Counted from the stretch's first letter, positions 16,800 through 26,183 are shown. The stretch is DNA of 64,000 bases from Pseudomonadota bacterium (GCA_016704655.1 JADIZR010000009.1:62001-126000); one strand, 5' to 3'. Numbers and translations: made by a program. Notes: generated from the sequence alone by a model not told the origin.

Positions 16800-17635
16800 G
16801 TCCGTCCGACGCGGATGGCACCGAGCTCCCCTCGAGCCCGGGCGCGCGCCTGCGACGCAAGCGCGAAGCGCAGGGCATCAGCCACCAGCAGGCGGCGGAA
16901 TCGCTGAATCTCGACACGATGGTGCTTGCGCACCTCGAAGCGAATGACTTTGCCACGCTCGGCGCGCCGGTCTTCGTCAAAGGGCACCTGCGCCGCTACA
17001 CCACGATGCTTGGACTCGACGAGAACGAGATCGTGTCGCTGTACGAGCACTCCACGCAGCAGCTCGGCGAGCCCTCGCTGGTGCCGAAGTCACGGCTCGA
17101 AATGGCTCCCGTGCGAAGCAAGCCGCGCTGGCCCTGGGTCGTCGGCGGCGCAGCGATATTCTTCCTGGCCTCGGCACTGGTTGCGTACCTCTCGGAGCAT
17201 GGCCTGCCGTGGATCGATGCGACCCCGGACGAGTCCACTGCACCGGTCCTGCAGGAAGCGCCGCCCACGACCGCGCAGGCACTCCCCGCTGCGGCTTCGA
17301 CTCCACCGATCGCAGGACCCGCCGGGACTGCGCCCGACGCAACTGCGGCAACGGCATCGAGGGCGCTGCAATCCGGCCAGGTCAGCCTGCAGTTGAAGTT
17401 CGCCGCCGATTCCTGGGTCGAGGTGTTCGACGGTTCCGGCAAGGCAGTGCTCTACGATCTTGGTAAGGCTGGGACCGAGCGCACTCTCACGGCGACCGCT
17501 CCGTTGAGCGTGACGATCGCTGATGCCGCAGCCGTCGCCGTTACGGTCAATGGCCGTGTGCTGCCGGCCCTGCCGCGTGCGCAAGGGCAGACGCTCGCGC
17601 GTTTCAGTATTGGTCCGGACGGGTCACTGCGTTGA
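16796..17635 (+). CDS. rodZ: Cytoskeleton protein RodZ
   Basis: A 279-residue bitopic membrane protein that links MreB to the cell-wall elongation machinery. Domains in order: cytoplasmic helix-turn-helix of the RodZ type (residues ~15-85, GARLRRKREAQGISHQQAAE and VFVKGHLRRYTTMLGLDE), one membrane span (~113-132), an Ala/Pro/Thr-rich linker (~140-185), and the periplasmic DUF4115 domain (QLKFAADSWVEVFDGSGKAV). Its ATG overlaps the stop of the preceding frame. hisS follows after 16 bp; ispG, which usually lies between them, is not here. Confidence 0.92.
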   Translation: MSPSDADGTELPSSPGARLRRKREAQGISHQQAAESLNLDTMVLAHLEANDFATLGAPVFVKGHLRRYTTMLGLDENEIVSLYEHSTQQLGEPSLVPKSRLEMAPVRSKPRWPWVVGGAAIFFLASALVAYLSEHGLPWIDATPDESTAPVLQEAPPTTAQALPAAASTPPIAGPAGTAPDATAATASRALQSGQVSLQLKFAADSWVEVFDGSGKAVLYDLGKAGTERTLTATAPLSVTIADAAAVAVTVNGRVLPALPRAQGQTLARFSIGPDGSLR

Positions 17636-17651
17636 ACTCGGTGACGGGACG

Positions 17652-18938
17652 ATGAGTGAAACCCTGCAGGCCGTCCGTGGCATGAACGACGTGCTGCCCG
17701 ACCAGACGGCGGCGTGGCAGCTGCTCGAACGCGCGGCCCGCGATATCTTCGCGCAGTACGGCTACCGTGAAATCCGGCTGCCTTTGCTCGAACGCACCGA
17801 ACTCTTCAAGCGCTCGATCGGTGAGCTCACCGACATCGTCGACAAGGAGATGTACACGTTCCGGGACCGTGGCGACGATTCGCTCACGCTGCGGCCCGAA
17901 GCGACGGCGGGCATCGTCCGCGCCTGCATCTCGAACGGCCTGCTGCACAACCAGCGCCAGAAGGTCTGGTTGATGGGCCCGATGTTCCGTTACGAGCGGC
18001 CGCAGAAAGGCCGCTATCGCCAGTTCCACCAGATCGACGTCGAGGCCCTCGGCTACCCAGGCCCCGACGTCGACGTCGAACTCATCCTGATGACGTCCCG
18101 CCTGTGGCGCGTGCTTGGTCTGCGCGGACTCAAGCTGAACCTCAATTCACTCGGCACGCCGGCGTCACGTGTCGTCTATCGCGCGAAGCTGGTCGAATAT
18201 CTCCGGGCGCATGCGGCCGTGCTCGATGCCGACAGCACGCGCCGGCTCGACGGCAATCCGCTGCGCATCCTCGACAGCAAGAACCCGGCGATGGCCGCGG
18301 TCATTGCCGGTGCGCCACTGATCACCGATTACCTCGACGCGGAATCGGCCGCGCATTTCGCGACCCTCTGTTCACAGCTCGCCGGGGCCGGCATCGACTT
18401 CCTCGTCAATCCGCGACTGGTCCGCGGGCTCGACTACTATTCGCGCACGGTGTTCGAGTGGGTCACGACCGACCTCGGCTCGCAGGATGCAGTCTGCTCT
18501 GGCGGCCGGTACGACGGCTTGGTCGCGCAGCTCGGCGGCGAGGCCGTCCCGGCGACCGGCTGGGCCTTGGGCGAGGAGCGTATCGTCGAGCTGATGCGAT
18601 TGCAGGGTCTCACGCGGGACGAGGGCAGCCCGGACGTCTACCTCGTGCTGGCGGGTCCCGCGGCGGAAGCGGCGGGGCTCGGGCTCGCGGAGCGCATTCG
18701 CGACGGCGCGCCAGGCCTGCGCGTGGAAACGAACTGCGGCGGCGGCAGCTTCAAGTCGCAGCTGAAGCGCGCGGACAGGAGCGGCGCCCGCTTGGCGGTC
18801 ATCGTCGGCGACGACGAAGCGTCGCGGCGGGTCGCGGCGGTCAAGGCGCTGCGCGGCCAGGCAGCGGCGCAGCGCGAAGTTGCATTCGATGAGCTTGCAG
18901 CGGAACTCGGCCGGGAACTGCTGGCGCAGACGGCATAA
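17652..18938 (+). CDS. hisS: Histidyl-tRNA synthetase
   Basis: A 428-residue class-II aminoacyl-tRNA synthetase. ATG 17652 gives MSETLQAVRGMNDVLPD; an upstream in-frame ATG lies inside rodZ. Motif 2 is GPMFRYERPQKGRYRQFHQI, with the preceding LRPEATAGIVRA. The histidine-specific signature is RGLDYYSRTVFEW, and GGRYDGL belongs to motif 3. The C-terminal anticodon-binding domain covers ~330-428 (GGGSFKSQLKRADRSGARLA). Standard length. Confidence 0.97.
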   Translation: MSETLQAVRGMNDVLPDQTAAWQLLERAARDIFAQYGYREIRLPLLERTELFKRSIGELTDIVDKEMYTFRDRGDDSLTLRPEATAGIVRACISNGLLHNQRQKVWLMGPMFRYERPQKGRYRQFHQIDVEALGYPGPDVDVELILMTSRLWRVLGLRGLKLNLNSLGTPASRVVYRAKLVEYLRAHAAVLDADSTRRLDGNPLRILDSKNPAMAAVIAGAPLITDYLDAESAAHFATLCSQLAGAGIDFLVNPRLVRGLDYYSRTVFEWVTTDLGSQDAVCSGGRYDGLVAQLGGEAVPATGWALGEERIVELMRLQGLTRDEGSPDVYLVLAGPAAEAAGLGLAERIRDGAPGLRVETNCGGGSFKSQLKRADRSGARLAVIVGDDEASRRVAAVKALRGQAAAQREVAFDELAAELGRELLAQTA

Positions 18939-18982
18939 TCACAGCGAGCCGTCCCGGCGGGACGGCAGATGGAGTGGGTGAA

Positions 18983-19684
18983 GTGGAAGACCTCTCAGAC
19001 AACGAACGCGAAGAACAACTGCGACGGTTCTGGGCCGAGAACTGGCTCTGGATCGTCGGCGGCATCGCCCTCGGCCTCGGTGGCCTGGCGGGCTGGCAGT
19101 ACTGGCAGAAGTCGAAGCTGAATGCGTCCGAGCAGGACGAGGCGTCGTACGTCGCCGTGCTCGACTCGCTCAGCAAGAACGACAAGGACACGGCCGCGAA
19201 AAAGGCGGGCGACCTGCGTGGCCTGCACCCGAAGTCGCCCTATGCCGACCATGCCGACCTCGCGCTCGCGCGCTTTGCGGTGGATACACGCGACCTCGAC
19301 GAAGCCGGGAAGCGCCTGCGCACTGTGGCTGAATCCTCGCGCGATCCCGAGCTGCGCCTGATCGCACAGTCACGCCTTGCCCGCGTGCTCTCCGAACAGG
19401 GCAAGCACGACGACGCGCTCAAGCTGCTCGACGTCGCGAACGCCGGATCCTTCACGCCGATCTTCCACGAGATCCGTGGTGACGTGCTTGCGGCCAAGGG
19501 CGACGTCGCCGGTGCGCGCCAGGCCTACGATGCGGCACTTGCCGCGACGGCCTCAGTCCAGGCCCAGGCGTTCGATCGCGAATACGTGGAACTGAAGCGC
19601 GATGCCCTGCCCGCGACGGTCGCAGCTGCGGCGGCGGTAGCGGCGCCGTCGGCGGACGCTCCGGTGGCAGGCGCCAAGCCATGA
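18983..19684 (+). CDS. yfgM: YfgM/ancillary SecYEG translocon subunit-like TPR protein
   Basis: A 233-residue inner-membrane protein: short cytoplasmic N-terminus, one span (WLWIVGGIALGLGGLAGWQY) and a periplasmic TPR-like helical domain. YfgM binds SecYEG and PpiD and hands substrates to periplasmic chaperones. No in-frame ATG is available. GTG 18983 has a GGAG at a proper distance and gives MEDLSDNEREEQ; GTG 18974 is an alternative adding three residues. The C-terminus is Ala/Val-rich low complexity. It overlaps bamB by four bases. Confidence 0.88.
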   Translation: MEDLSDNEREEQLRRFWAENWLWIVGGIALGLGGLAGWQYWQKSKLNASEQDEASYVAVLDSLSKNDKDTAAKKAGDLRGLHPKSPYADHADLALARFAVDTRDLDEAGKRLRTVAESSRDPELRLIAQSRLARVLSEQGKHDDALKLLDVANAGSFTPIFHEIRGDVLAAKGDVAGARQAYDAALAATASVQAQAFDREYVELKRDALPATVAAAAAVAAPSADAPVAGAKP

Positions 19685-20853
19685 ACTTCCGTCGTCCATC
19701 ACTGGCAGCGGCCGCCTGCGTGGCGAGCCTGCTGGTCCTGATCGCCGGATGCGACAAGGACAAGAAGGGCGTGGAACCGCCTGCCGAGCTGGTGGACCTG
19801 AAGCCGACGCTTGCGGTCCAGAAGCTGTGGGACACCGGCGTCGGCGGCGGCGGTGAAAAACTGCGTCTCGCGCTTGGCCTCGCGCTCGATCGCGGCGTCC
19901 TGTACACGGCGGCACGCGACGGTGAAGTGATCGCCCTCGATCCGGGCTCGGGTCGGGTGAAGTGGTCGCAGGATACGAAGGCCGACCTGGCCGCGGGTCC
20001 CGGAGTCGGTGCCAGCCTCGTGGCGGTCGGCACGAGCGACGGCAAGGTGATCGCGCTCGACGTCGCGTCGGGCAAGGTCCTGTGGCAGGCGTCGGTCAGC
20101 AGCGAAGTGCTCTCCGCTCCGCTCGTCACGGGTGATCGCGTCATCGTGCGGTCGGTTGACGGTCGCGTGCATGCGCTCGACGCCTTGACGGGCAAATCGC
20201 AATGGACCGGTGAGGAGCCGGTGCCGAAGCTGTCGCTGCGCGGTACGGCGCCACCCGTGCTCGCCAAGGACAACGTGATTGCAGGATTCGATTCGGGCAA
20301 GGTCATCGCGTTCGCACTCGCCACGGGCGATATCGTCTGGCAGGCGCAGGTCACGACGCCGGGCGGCCGTTCGGAACTCGCCCGTCTCGCCGACGTCGAC
20401 AGCGCGGTGCAGGTCGACGGCAATGACGGATTCGCCGCCGGCTTCCAGGGCCGCGTCGTCATGCTGGCACTCGACTCCGGCCAGATCTGGTGGAGCCGCG
20501 ACCTTTCCAGCTACCGCGCGCCCGCGCTCGACGACACGCAACTCTACCTCGCTACCGCGGACGGCAGCGTCGTTGCGCTGCGTCGTCGTGACGGCACGGT
20601 GGTCTGGCAGCAGGACGGTCTCAAGCGCCGCGGCCTGAGCGCCCCCGCCGTCGTGGGCCAGGCGGTGCTCGTCGGCGACTTCGACGGCTACCTGCACTGG
20701 CTTGACCGCGATTCGGGCAAGTTCATCGCGCGTGAGCGTCCGGGTGGCGAGCGCATCAGCATGGCTCCGGTCACGGACGGCGAACGCGCCTTCGTGATCG
20801 ACGACGGTGGCCGCGTCGTCTCCTTCCGCAGCGGCGGGTCCGCGGGTCGTTGA
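19681..20853 (+). CDS. bamB: Outer-membrane assembly lipoprotein BamB
   Basis: A 390-residue lipoprotein. The signal peptide ends in the lipobox LIAGC, so Cys24 is lipidated. PQQ-like beta-propeller repeats follow, each with an ALDxxSGxxxW pattern (VIALDPGSGRVKW, VIALDVASGKVLW, VHALDALTGKSQW, VVALRRRDGTVVW). BamB is part of the BAM complex that inserts outer-membrane beta-barrels. Its place between yfgM and der is the conserved order. Confidence 0.95.
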   Translation: MNFRRPSLAAAACVASLLVLIAGCDKDKKGVEPPAELVDLKPTLAVQKLWDTGVGGGGEKLRLALGLALDRGVLYTAARDGEVIALDPGSGRVKWSQDTKADLAAGPGVGASLVAVGTSDGKVIALDVASGKVLWQASVSSEVLSAPLVTGDRVIVRSVDGRVHALDALTGKSQWTGEEPVPKLSLRGTAPPVLAKDNVIAGFDSGKVIAFALATGDIVWQAQVTTPGGRSELARLADVDSAVQVDGNDGFAAGFQGRVVMLALDSGQIWWSRDLSSYRAPALDDTQLYLATADGSVVALRRRDGTVVWQQDGLKRRGLSAPAVVGQAVLVGDFDGYLHWLDRDSGKFIARERPGGERISMAPVTDGERAFVIDDGGRVVSFRSGGSAGR

Positions 20854-20854
20854 T

Positions 20855-22273
20855 GTGTTGCCGGTCGTCGCCCTGGTCGGGCGTCCAAACGTCGGCAAGT
20901 CGACGCTTTTCAACGCGCTGACGCGCACGCGCGACGCGCTAGTCGCCGACGTTCCGGGCCTGACGCGCGACCGCAAATACGGCTACGCCCGGCACGATGG
21001 CCGCTCGTGCGTCGTGATCGACACCGGCGGCCTGGTCGAGTCCATCGTCGGCGGCATCGAGCGGCTGATGGCCGAGCAGACGCTGAAGGCGGTCGAGGAA
21101 GCCGACCGCGTTCTCTTCGTCGTCGATTCCCGCCAGGGCTGCACGCCGCAGGACCTGCACGTCGCCGATCTGCTGCGCCGCAGCGGCAAGCCGGTCATGG
21201 TCGTCGCCAACAAGGCCGAAGGCCTCGACGACGACATGGCGCAGGCCGAGTTTCATCGCTTCGGCTTCGGCGAGCCGATCGCCATTTCTTCCGCGCACAA
21301 GCAGGGTCTCGACGCGCTGATCGAGCGCGCGCTCGATGGCCTCGAAGGCGCGCTCGATGCGCCAGACGTGCTGGGTTACACCGCAGGCACGATCCGGGTT
21401 GCCGTGGTCGGTCGCCCGAACGTCGGCAAGTCGACGCTGATCAACCGGTTGCTCGGCGAAGAACGGTTGATCGCGTTCGACCAGCCCGGCACCACGCGCG
21501 ACACGGTCGAAGTCCCGTTCGAGCGCGACGGGCTGCCGTACGTGCTGATCGACACCGCGGGCGTGCGCCGCAAGTCGAAGGTCAACGAGACTGTCGAGAA
21601 GTTCAGCGTCGTCAAGACACTGCAGGCCATCGACCGCGCGAATGTCGTGATTGGCGTGCTCGACGCGCACGACACCGTGGCCGAACAGGACGCGAGCCTG
21701 ATGGGTCTCGTCGCCGAGCAGGGCAGGGCGCTCGTCCTCGCGATCAACAAGTGGGACGGCATTCCGCAGGATCAGCGCGACGCGATCCGCGACGGTCTCG
21801 ACTTGCGCTTCGACTTCCTGCGCTTCGCCTACGTGCACTTCATCTCCGCGCGGCATGGCACCGGCGTCGGCGAAATGATGGAGTCCGTCCTCAAGGCGTA
21901 TCGCGCCGCCATGAAGGAACTGCCGACCAAGGACCTCACCCGGGCCCTCGAGCAGGCGCTCACCATCCATCAGCCACCGCTGGTTCGCGGGCGGCGCATC
22001 AAGCTGCGCTATGCTCACCAGGGTGGTCGCAATCCACCGGTCGTGGTCATTCACGGCAACCAGACCCAGCACGTGCCCGACGCCTACCGCCGGTTCCTCG
22101 AAAACCATTTCCGGGAGACCTTCCGGCTGAAGGGCACGCCGATGAGGGTCGAGTTCCGGACCGACGAAAACCCGTTCAAAGGCCGTCGCAACGAGTTGAC
22201 CCCGCGCCAGGTCCGGAGCAAGAAGCGACTGATTTCGCGTTCCAGGGGCGGCAAGAAGGTCGGCAAGCGCTGA
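20855..22273 (+). CDS. der: Ribosome biogenesis GTPase Der (EngA)
   Basis: A 472-residue protein with two tandem GTPase domains and a C-terminal KH-like domain. G1 is GRPNVGKST twice (near residues 9 and 187); G3 is DTGG and DTAG; G4 is NKAE and NKWD. The C-terminus is basic (RQVRSKKRLISRSRGGKKVG). There is no suitable ATG. GTG 20855, one base past the bamB stop, gives MLPVVALVGRPNVG, matching the family N-terminus. Der is needed for 50S subunit maturation. Confidence 0.96.
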   Translation: MLPVVALVGRPNVGKSTLFNALTRTRDALVADVPGLTRDRKYGYARHDGRSCVVIDTGGLVESIVGGIERLMAEQTLKAVEEADRVLFVVDSRQGCTPQDLHVADLLRRSGKPVMVVANKAEGLDDDMAQAEFHRFGFGEPIAISSAHKQGLDALIERALDGLEGALDAPDVLGYTAGTIRVAVVGRPNVGKSTLINRLLGEERLIAFDQPGTTRDTVEVPFERDGLPYVLIDTAGVRRKSKVNETVEKFSVVKTLQAIDRANVVIGVLDAHDTVAEQDASLMGLVAEQGRALVLAINKWDGIPQDQRDAIRDGLDLRFDFLRFAYVHFISARHGTGVGEMMESVLKAYRAAMKELPTKDLTRALEQALTIHQPPLVRGRRIKLRYAHQGGRNPPVVVIHGNQTQHVPDAYRRFLENHFRETFRLKGTPMRVEFRTDENPFKGRRNELTPRQVRSKKRLISRSRGGKKVGKR

Positions 22274-22307
22274 CAGGCCCCGGCGATGGCGCCCGGGACT
22301 GATAACT

Positions 22308-22323
22308 GCCGGTTCTGACCGGC
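22308..22323 (+). terminator. Hairpin downstream of der
   Basis: GCCGGT-TCTG-ACCGGC, a perfect 6-bp stem followed by TATCCTCTC. No real T-tract, so it is a weak terminator candidate between der and the metX-family gene. Confidence 0.3.
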
Positions 22324-22370
22324 TATCCTCTCAAGCTAGTGGCCCGACGGGACCGGTCTAGACTGGAATC

Positions 22371-23543
22371 ATGCTCATGGCCGTCGCCAGAACATCACCC
22401 ACCGCCGCCCACGACCTGCCGGCGACCCGGCTGGCCCTGCTGGGCGGGCCGTTGCGCCTGTATCGCGGTGGAGTGCTCGAACACCCGGTCATTGCCTATG
22501 AATCCCTGGGCACGCTGAACGCCGCGCGGGACAACACGCTGCTGCTTTTCACCGGGCTTTCGCCCTCTGCGCACGCGGCGTCGTCGGCGGCGGACCCGAA
22601 GCCGGGCTGGTGGGAGTCGATGATCGGCGCAGGCAAGCCGATCGACACGGACCGGTTCTACGTTCTCTGCATCAACTCGATCGGCAGTCCCTACGGCTCA
22701 TCGAGCCCGACCTCGATCGACCCGCGCACGGGTCGGTCGTTTGGCATCGCTTTCCCGGAAGTCTCCCTCGAGGACGTCGCGCGTGGTGGTTACGAGGTGC
22801 TGCGCCAGCTCGGTATCGATACCGTGGCCTGTGTCGCCGGTCCCTCGATGGGCGGCATGACCGTCCTTGCGTTCGCTGCCCAGTTTCCTGGCGTGGCACG
22901 CAACATCATGTCGATTTCTGGGGCGACGGCAGCCAATCCGTTCGCCATTGCGCTGCGTTCGCTGCAGCGTGAAATCGTGCGCAACGATCCGGCGTGGCGC
23001 GGCGGCAACTATGAGCGTGGTCGCGGTCCGCGCCAGGGCATGCGCATGGCGCGCAAGCTCGGCACGATCACGTACCGCTCGCACGAGGAATGGGACCAGC
23101 GCTTCGGCCGTCGGCGCGTAGCGGAAACCACGGGCCAGCCCGGCGATTTCCGCGCGCAATTCGAAGTCGAATCGTACCTGGAGCACCAGGGCCAGCGGTT
23201 CGCCGACGTCTTCGATGCCAATTGCTATCTCTATCTCTCCCGCGCCATGGATCAGTTCGACCTCGCCGAACACGGCGCCGGCTCGCTCGATGCGGCCTTT
23301 GCGAAATTCCGTGGCGTGCAGCGGACGCTGGTGCTCGGCGCGCAGACGGACATGCTCTACACGATCGACCAGCAGACGCTGATCGCCGAGCACCTGCGCA
23401 AGGTGGGTGTCGAAGTTGAATTCCACGCGTTCCCGTCGCCGCAGGGTCACGATGCGTTCCTGGTAGACAACGATCGGTTCGAGCCGGCGATCGCTGATTT
23501 TCTTTCGAAAATCAGTGTCCAGGGGATAGGGGATAGAGGATAA
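22371..23543 (+). CDS. MetX-family homoserine/serine O-acyltransferase (alpha/beta hydrolase)
   Basis: A 390-residue alpha/beta-hydrolase of the MetX family. Visible are NSIGSPYGSSSPTSIDP, the nucleophile elbow GPSMGGM, the acid loop LGAQTDMLY and the catalytic His in QGHDAFLVD. MetX enzymes acylate homoserine for methionine synthesis. Related members acylate serine, and acetyl versus succinyl use differs between subgroups, so I do not assign a substrate. The last codons (VQGIGDRG) are read from one arm of an inverted repeat, so the natural C-terminus may have been replaced. A 9-bp hairpin (CTGATTTTC/GAAAATCAG, 23494-23515) lies in the same coding end. Confidence 0.88.
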   Translation: MLMAVARTSPTAAHDLPATRLALLGGPLRLYRGGVLEHPVIAYESLGTLNAARDNTLLLFTGLSPSAHAASSAADPKPGWWESMIGAGKPIDTDRFYVLCINSIGSPYGSSSPTSIDPRTGRSFGIAFPEVSLEDVARGGYEVLRQLGIDTVACVAGPSMGGMTVLAFAAQFPGVARNIMSISGATAANPFAIALRSLQREIVRNDPAWRGGNYERGRGPRQGMRMARKLGTITYRSHEEWDQRFGRRRVAETTGQPGDFRAQFEVESYLEHQGQRFADVFDANCYLYLSRAMDQFDLAEHGAGSLDAAFAKFRGVQRTLVLGAQTDMLYTIDQQTLIAEHLRKVGVEVEFHAFPSPQGHDAFLVDNDRFEPAIADFLSKISVQGIGDRG

Positions 23544-23624
23544 GGGAGTCGGACGCGCGTTCGCGCAGGAGCCGTTCCCCGCGCGCAGCGCGCTTCCGAC
23601 TAACCCCTATCCCCTATCCCCTGG
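23519..23624. repeat. Large imperfect inverted repeat between convergent genes
   Basis: The left arm (23519-~23553) and the right arm (~23595-23624) are near-perfect reverse complements over about 24 bases of CAGGGGATA-type sequence. Pairing is extended by GTCGGA/TCCGAC after a small bulge. The ~40-nt loop is itself GC-palindromic. The element covers the metX-family stop and reaches within a few bases of the M23 peptidase stop, so it could act as a bidirectional terminator. GGGGATA occurs in short direct repeats inside each arm. Confidence 0.8.
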
Positions 23625-24557
23625 TCACTGCTCAAGCAGCAGCGCGGGATCGACCATCGCCCGGTTCACGCTCACGCCCCAGTGCAGGTGCGGGCCCGTC
23701 ACCCGGCCGGTGGCCCCGACCAGCCCCAGCACGTCGCCTTCCTTCACCGCGTCACCCGCCTTCACGTCGATTCGACTGAGGTGGCAGTACATCGTGAGCA
23801 CGCCCTGGCCGTGGTCGACGAACACAGTGTTGCCGTTGAAGAAGAAGTCCCCGGTCTCCACGACGCGGCCAGCCGCCGGACTGCGGATCGGTGTGCCGGT
23901 CGCCGTGGCGATGTCCATGCCGCTGTGCGGCTTGCGCGGCAGTCCGTTGAAGACACGACGCTTGCCGTACGAATCCGAACGTTCTCCCGGCACTGGAACG
24001 GTCCAGCGCCACGTCGGCGACAGGCTTTCGGTGTAGGTGGCCAGTGCGCGTTCGGTGCGCTCGGTTTCAGCGTCGATGCGTCTGAGGTCCTCGGGCAGCG
24101 GATCGGCTTTGCGTGCTTCGACCGTCAGGTTCTGGGTGGCGTACGCCTTGGGCTCGACGTTGAACGCGATCTCGCGATTCCTGTCGCTCGCCGACGGCAT
24201 CACGAGCTTGACCACCTGCCGGCCGGGCTCTGTCGCGAGCGGAATACCGACGATTGCCTTCCAGCCGGCTGCGGTGCGAACGATCGGTGCGCGGTAGTCG
24301 CCGTAAAAGACGGCACCCGGTGGTTCAGCTTCCGCACCAAGATCGAGGATCGCGATGCCGCCGGGCACGCGCGTGTCGCGCGGCAACGCGACGTCGTCGG
24401 CAGCGCGTGCCGCAGTTGAGGCGAAGCCAAGGACAATGGCTGCAGTCAGCGGTGGGAGCACGCGCCAGGCCCGCCCGCCGCGCCACGAATCCCGGCGTGA
24501 ATCCCGTCGCGTTGTGGCGAACCATGTGCGCAACGGCACGGTCATCTCGTTCGTCAT
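23625..24557 (-). CDS. M23 family metallopeptidase (LytM domain)
   Basis: A 310-residue exported protein. A basic N-terminus and hydrophobic stretch (VLPPLTAAIVLGFASTAARA) form a signal peptide. The middle region has beta-rich sequence; residues ~195-310 are the LytM zinc peptidase domain: HSGMDIA (HxxxD), AAGRVVETGDFFFNGNTVF, DHGQGVLTMYCHL and PHLHWGVSVN (HxH). All four zinc ligands appear present, so it is likely an active peptidoglycan endopeptidase rather than an EnvC-like activator. It is coupled to xseA by an ATGA overlap. Confidence 0.92.
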   Translation of the reverse strand: MTNEMTVPLRTWFATTRRDSRRDSWRGGRAWRVLPPLTAAIVLGFASTAARAADDVALPRDTRVPGGIAILDLGAEAEPPGAVFYGDYRAPIVRTAAGWKAIVGIPLATEPGRQVVKLVMPSASDRNREIAFNVEPKAYATQNLTVEARKADPLPEDLRRIDAETERTERALATYTESLSPTWRWTVPVPGERSDSYGKRRVFNGLPRKPHSGMDIATATGTPIRSPAAGRVVETGDFFFNGNTVFVDHGQGVLTMYCHLSRIDVKAGDAVKEGDVLGLVGATGRVTGPHLHWGVSVNRAMVDPALLLEQ

Positions 24558-25984
24558 TGCCTTGGCTTCGCCTTTTTTTTCGGTGCGGCTGCAGGCTTGC
24601 TGGCCGTCGTGAACACGTCCGTGACCGTCGCACGCACGGCTCCACGAGCCACGCGTGCTTCGATCTCTGCACCCGGCGCGAGCGTAGACGCGTCGGTGAC
24701 GATGTGTGCGCTGGAATCCGTGACGATTGCGTAGCCACGCGCCAGCGTTGCCAGCGGACTGACGGCATTGAGCGTGCGCAAGGAACGTTCAAACCGTTCG
24801 CGCGCGACCTGCAACCGTCGCTGTATTGCCGCCGGGAGGCGGCGTCGAGCGACGTCCAGGCGTTGCTTCAGTGGCGCCAGGCGACGGGCAGGGCTGCTGC
24901 GACCGAGGAGGGCTGCCGCGTTCGACAGGCGGACGCGAGCGCGTTCGAGCCGGGCACGGGTCGCGCGCTGCATGCGCTGATCGAGTTCGTCGAGGCGCTG
25001 CGCATGCTGCTGCAGGCGTGCGCGCGGCGACAACTGGTTGAGTGACCGTTCCCACTGCTGCAGCGTCTGTCGCAACGACGACAACTTGCGGCGCAGGCTC
25101 TGGACCAGGTTGCGCTCGAACGCACCGAGGGTGCGCAGGTATTCCGCGCTGTCCGGCACGCTGCGTTCCGCCGCGCCAGAGGGTGTCGGTGCGCGCTCAT
25201 CCGCGACGAAGTCGGCGATCGTGACGTCGGTCTCGTGGCCCACGCCGCTGATGATCGGAATGCCGCAAGCGTAGATCGCGCGCGCGACGGATTCCTCGTT
25301 GAACGCCATCAGGTCTTCGAGCGAGCCGCCGCCCCGGGCCAGGATCAGCACGTCGCACTCGCGACGTGCAGCTGCGAGTTGCAGCGCCTGTACGATTTCG
25401 CGCGGTGCTGCCTCGCCTTCCACCGCAACGGGGTAGACCAGGACCGGCACGGCCGGAAAGCGTCGTTGCAGGACGTGCAGGATGTCGCGCAGCGCAGCCC
25501 CGGTCGGCGAGGTAATCACGCCGATGCGACGGGGCAGGGTGGGCAGCGGCTTTTTCCGTGCGGATTCGAACAGGCCCTCGGCCAGCAGCTTGCGTTTGAG
25601 TTCCTCGAACCGACGACGCAGCGCGCCTTCGCCCGCCTCCTCGAGGTGATCGATGACGACCTGGAACTCGCCACGGGCCTCGTAGAGGCTCACGCGACCT
25701 CGCGCGAGCACCCTGGCGCCGTCCTTGACCGGGAAGCGCACCAGCATGCTGCGGTTGCGGAACATCGCACAGCGAACCTGGGCCGATTCGTCCTTCAGCG
25801 AGAAATACCAGTGGCCAGAGGCGGGGCGCGCCAGGTTCGAGATCTCGCCCTCGAGCCAGACCGAGCCGAGCCCGCGCTCGAGCAGCATCCTGGCCTGGGC
25901 GTTCAGCTGCGAGATCGTGAAGATCTCGCGCGCCGGTGCGGCCGGCGGGGGCGCTGCGTCGTCGTCGAACCAGGAATCGGCCAT
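24554..25984 (-). CDS. xseA: Exodeoxyribonuclease VII large subunit
   Basis: A 476-residue protein. The N-terminal OB-fold (FTISQLNAQARMLLERGLGS, WLEGEISNLARPASGHWYFS) is followed by the catalytic core with RIGVITSPTGAALRDILHV, ARGGGSLEDLMAFNEE and PIISGVGHETDVTIADFVAD. A long helical coiled-coil region and a C-terminal beta segment (RGYAIVTD) follow. With XseB it degrades single-stranded DNA. No xseB is in the window. A basic tail rich in Lys/Pro ends it. Divergent from guaB, 229 bp apart. Confidence 0.96.
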   Translation of the reverse strand: MADSWFDDDAAPPPAAPAREIFTISQLNAQARMLLERGLGSVWLEGEISNLARPASGHWYFSLKDESAQVRCAMFRNRSMLVRFPVKDGARVLARGRVSLYEARGEFQVVIDHLEEAGEGALRRRFEELKRKLLAEGLFESARKKPLPTLPRRIGVITSPTGAALRDILHVLQRRFPAVPVLVYPVAVEGEAAPREIVQALQLAAARRECDVLILARGGGSLEDLMAFNEESVARAIYACGIPIISGVGHETDVTIADFVADERAPTPSGAAERSVPDSAEYLRTLGAFERNLVQSLRRKLSSLRQTLQQWERSLNQLSPRARLQQHAQRLDELDQRMQRATRARLERARVRLSNAAALLGRSSPARRLAPLKQRLDVARRRLPAAIQRRLQVARERFERSLRTLNAVSPLATLARGYAIVTDSSAHIVTDASTLAPGAEIEARVARGAVRATVTDVFTTASKPAAAPKKKAKPRQ

Positions 25985-26177
25985 CGGCGAATCTTACCGG
26001 TCGGGCGCCCCCGACGGATGGACGCGGCCAAGTCGTTCCCGGCCGCCGCTCACGGGCAGGAGGATCCGGCCCGGGGTCCGCGGCCGCCGTCGCGGACGCC
26101 GCCCAGAGGCCGGGCCCCGGACGCGACCCGGCAGTCCGAGCACCGGCGTTTCCCCCAAAGGCGCCCGACGGGCGCGG

Positions 26178-26183
26178 TACAAT
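26178..26183 (+). promoter_or_regulatory. Likely -10 box of guaB
   Basis: TACAAT, 30 bp before the guaB ATG in the xseA/guaB divergent gap. No convincing -35 hexamer is visible at the right distance; the gap is otherwise very GC-rich. Confidence 0.35.
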
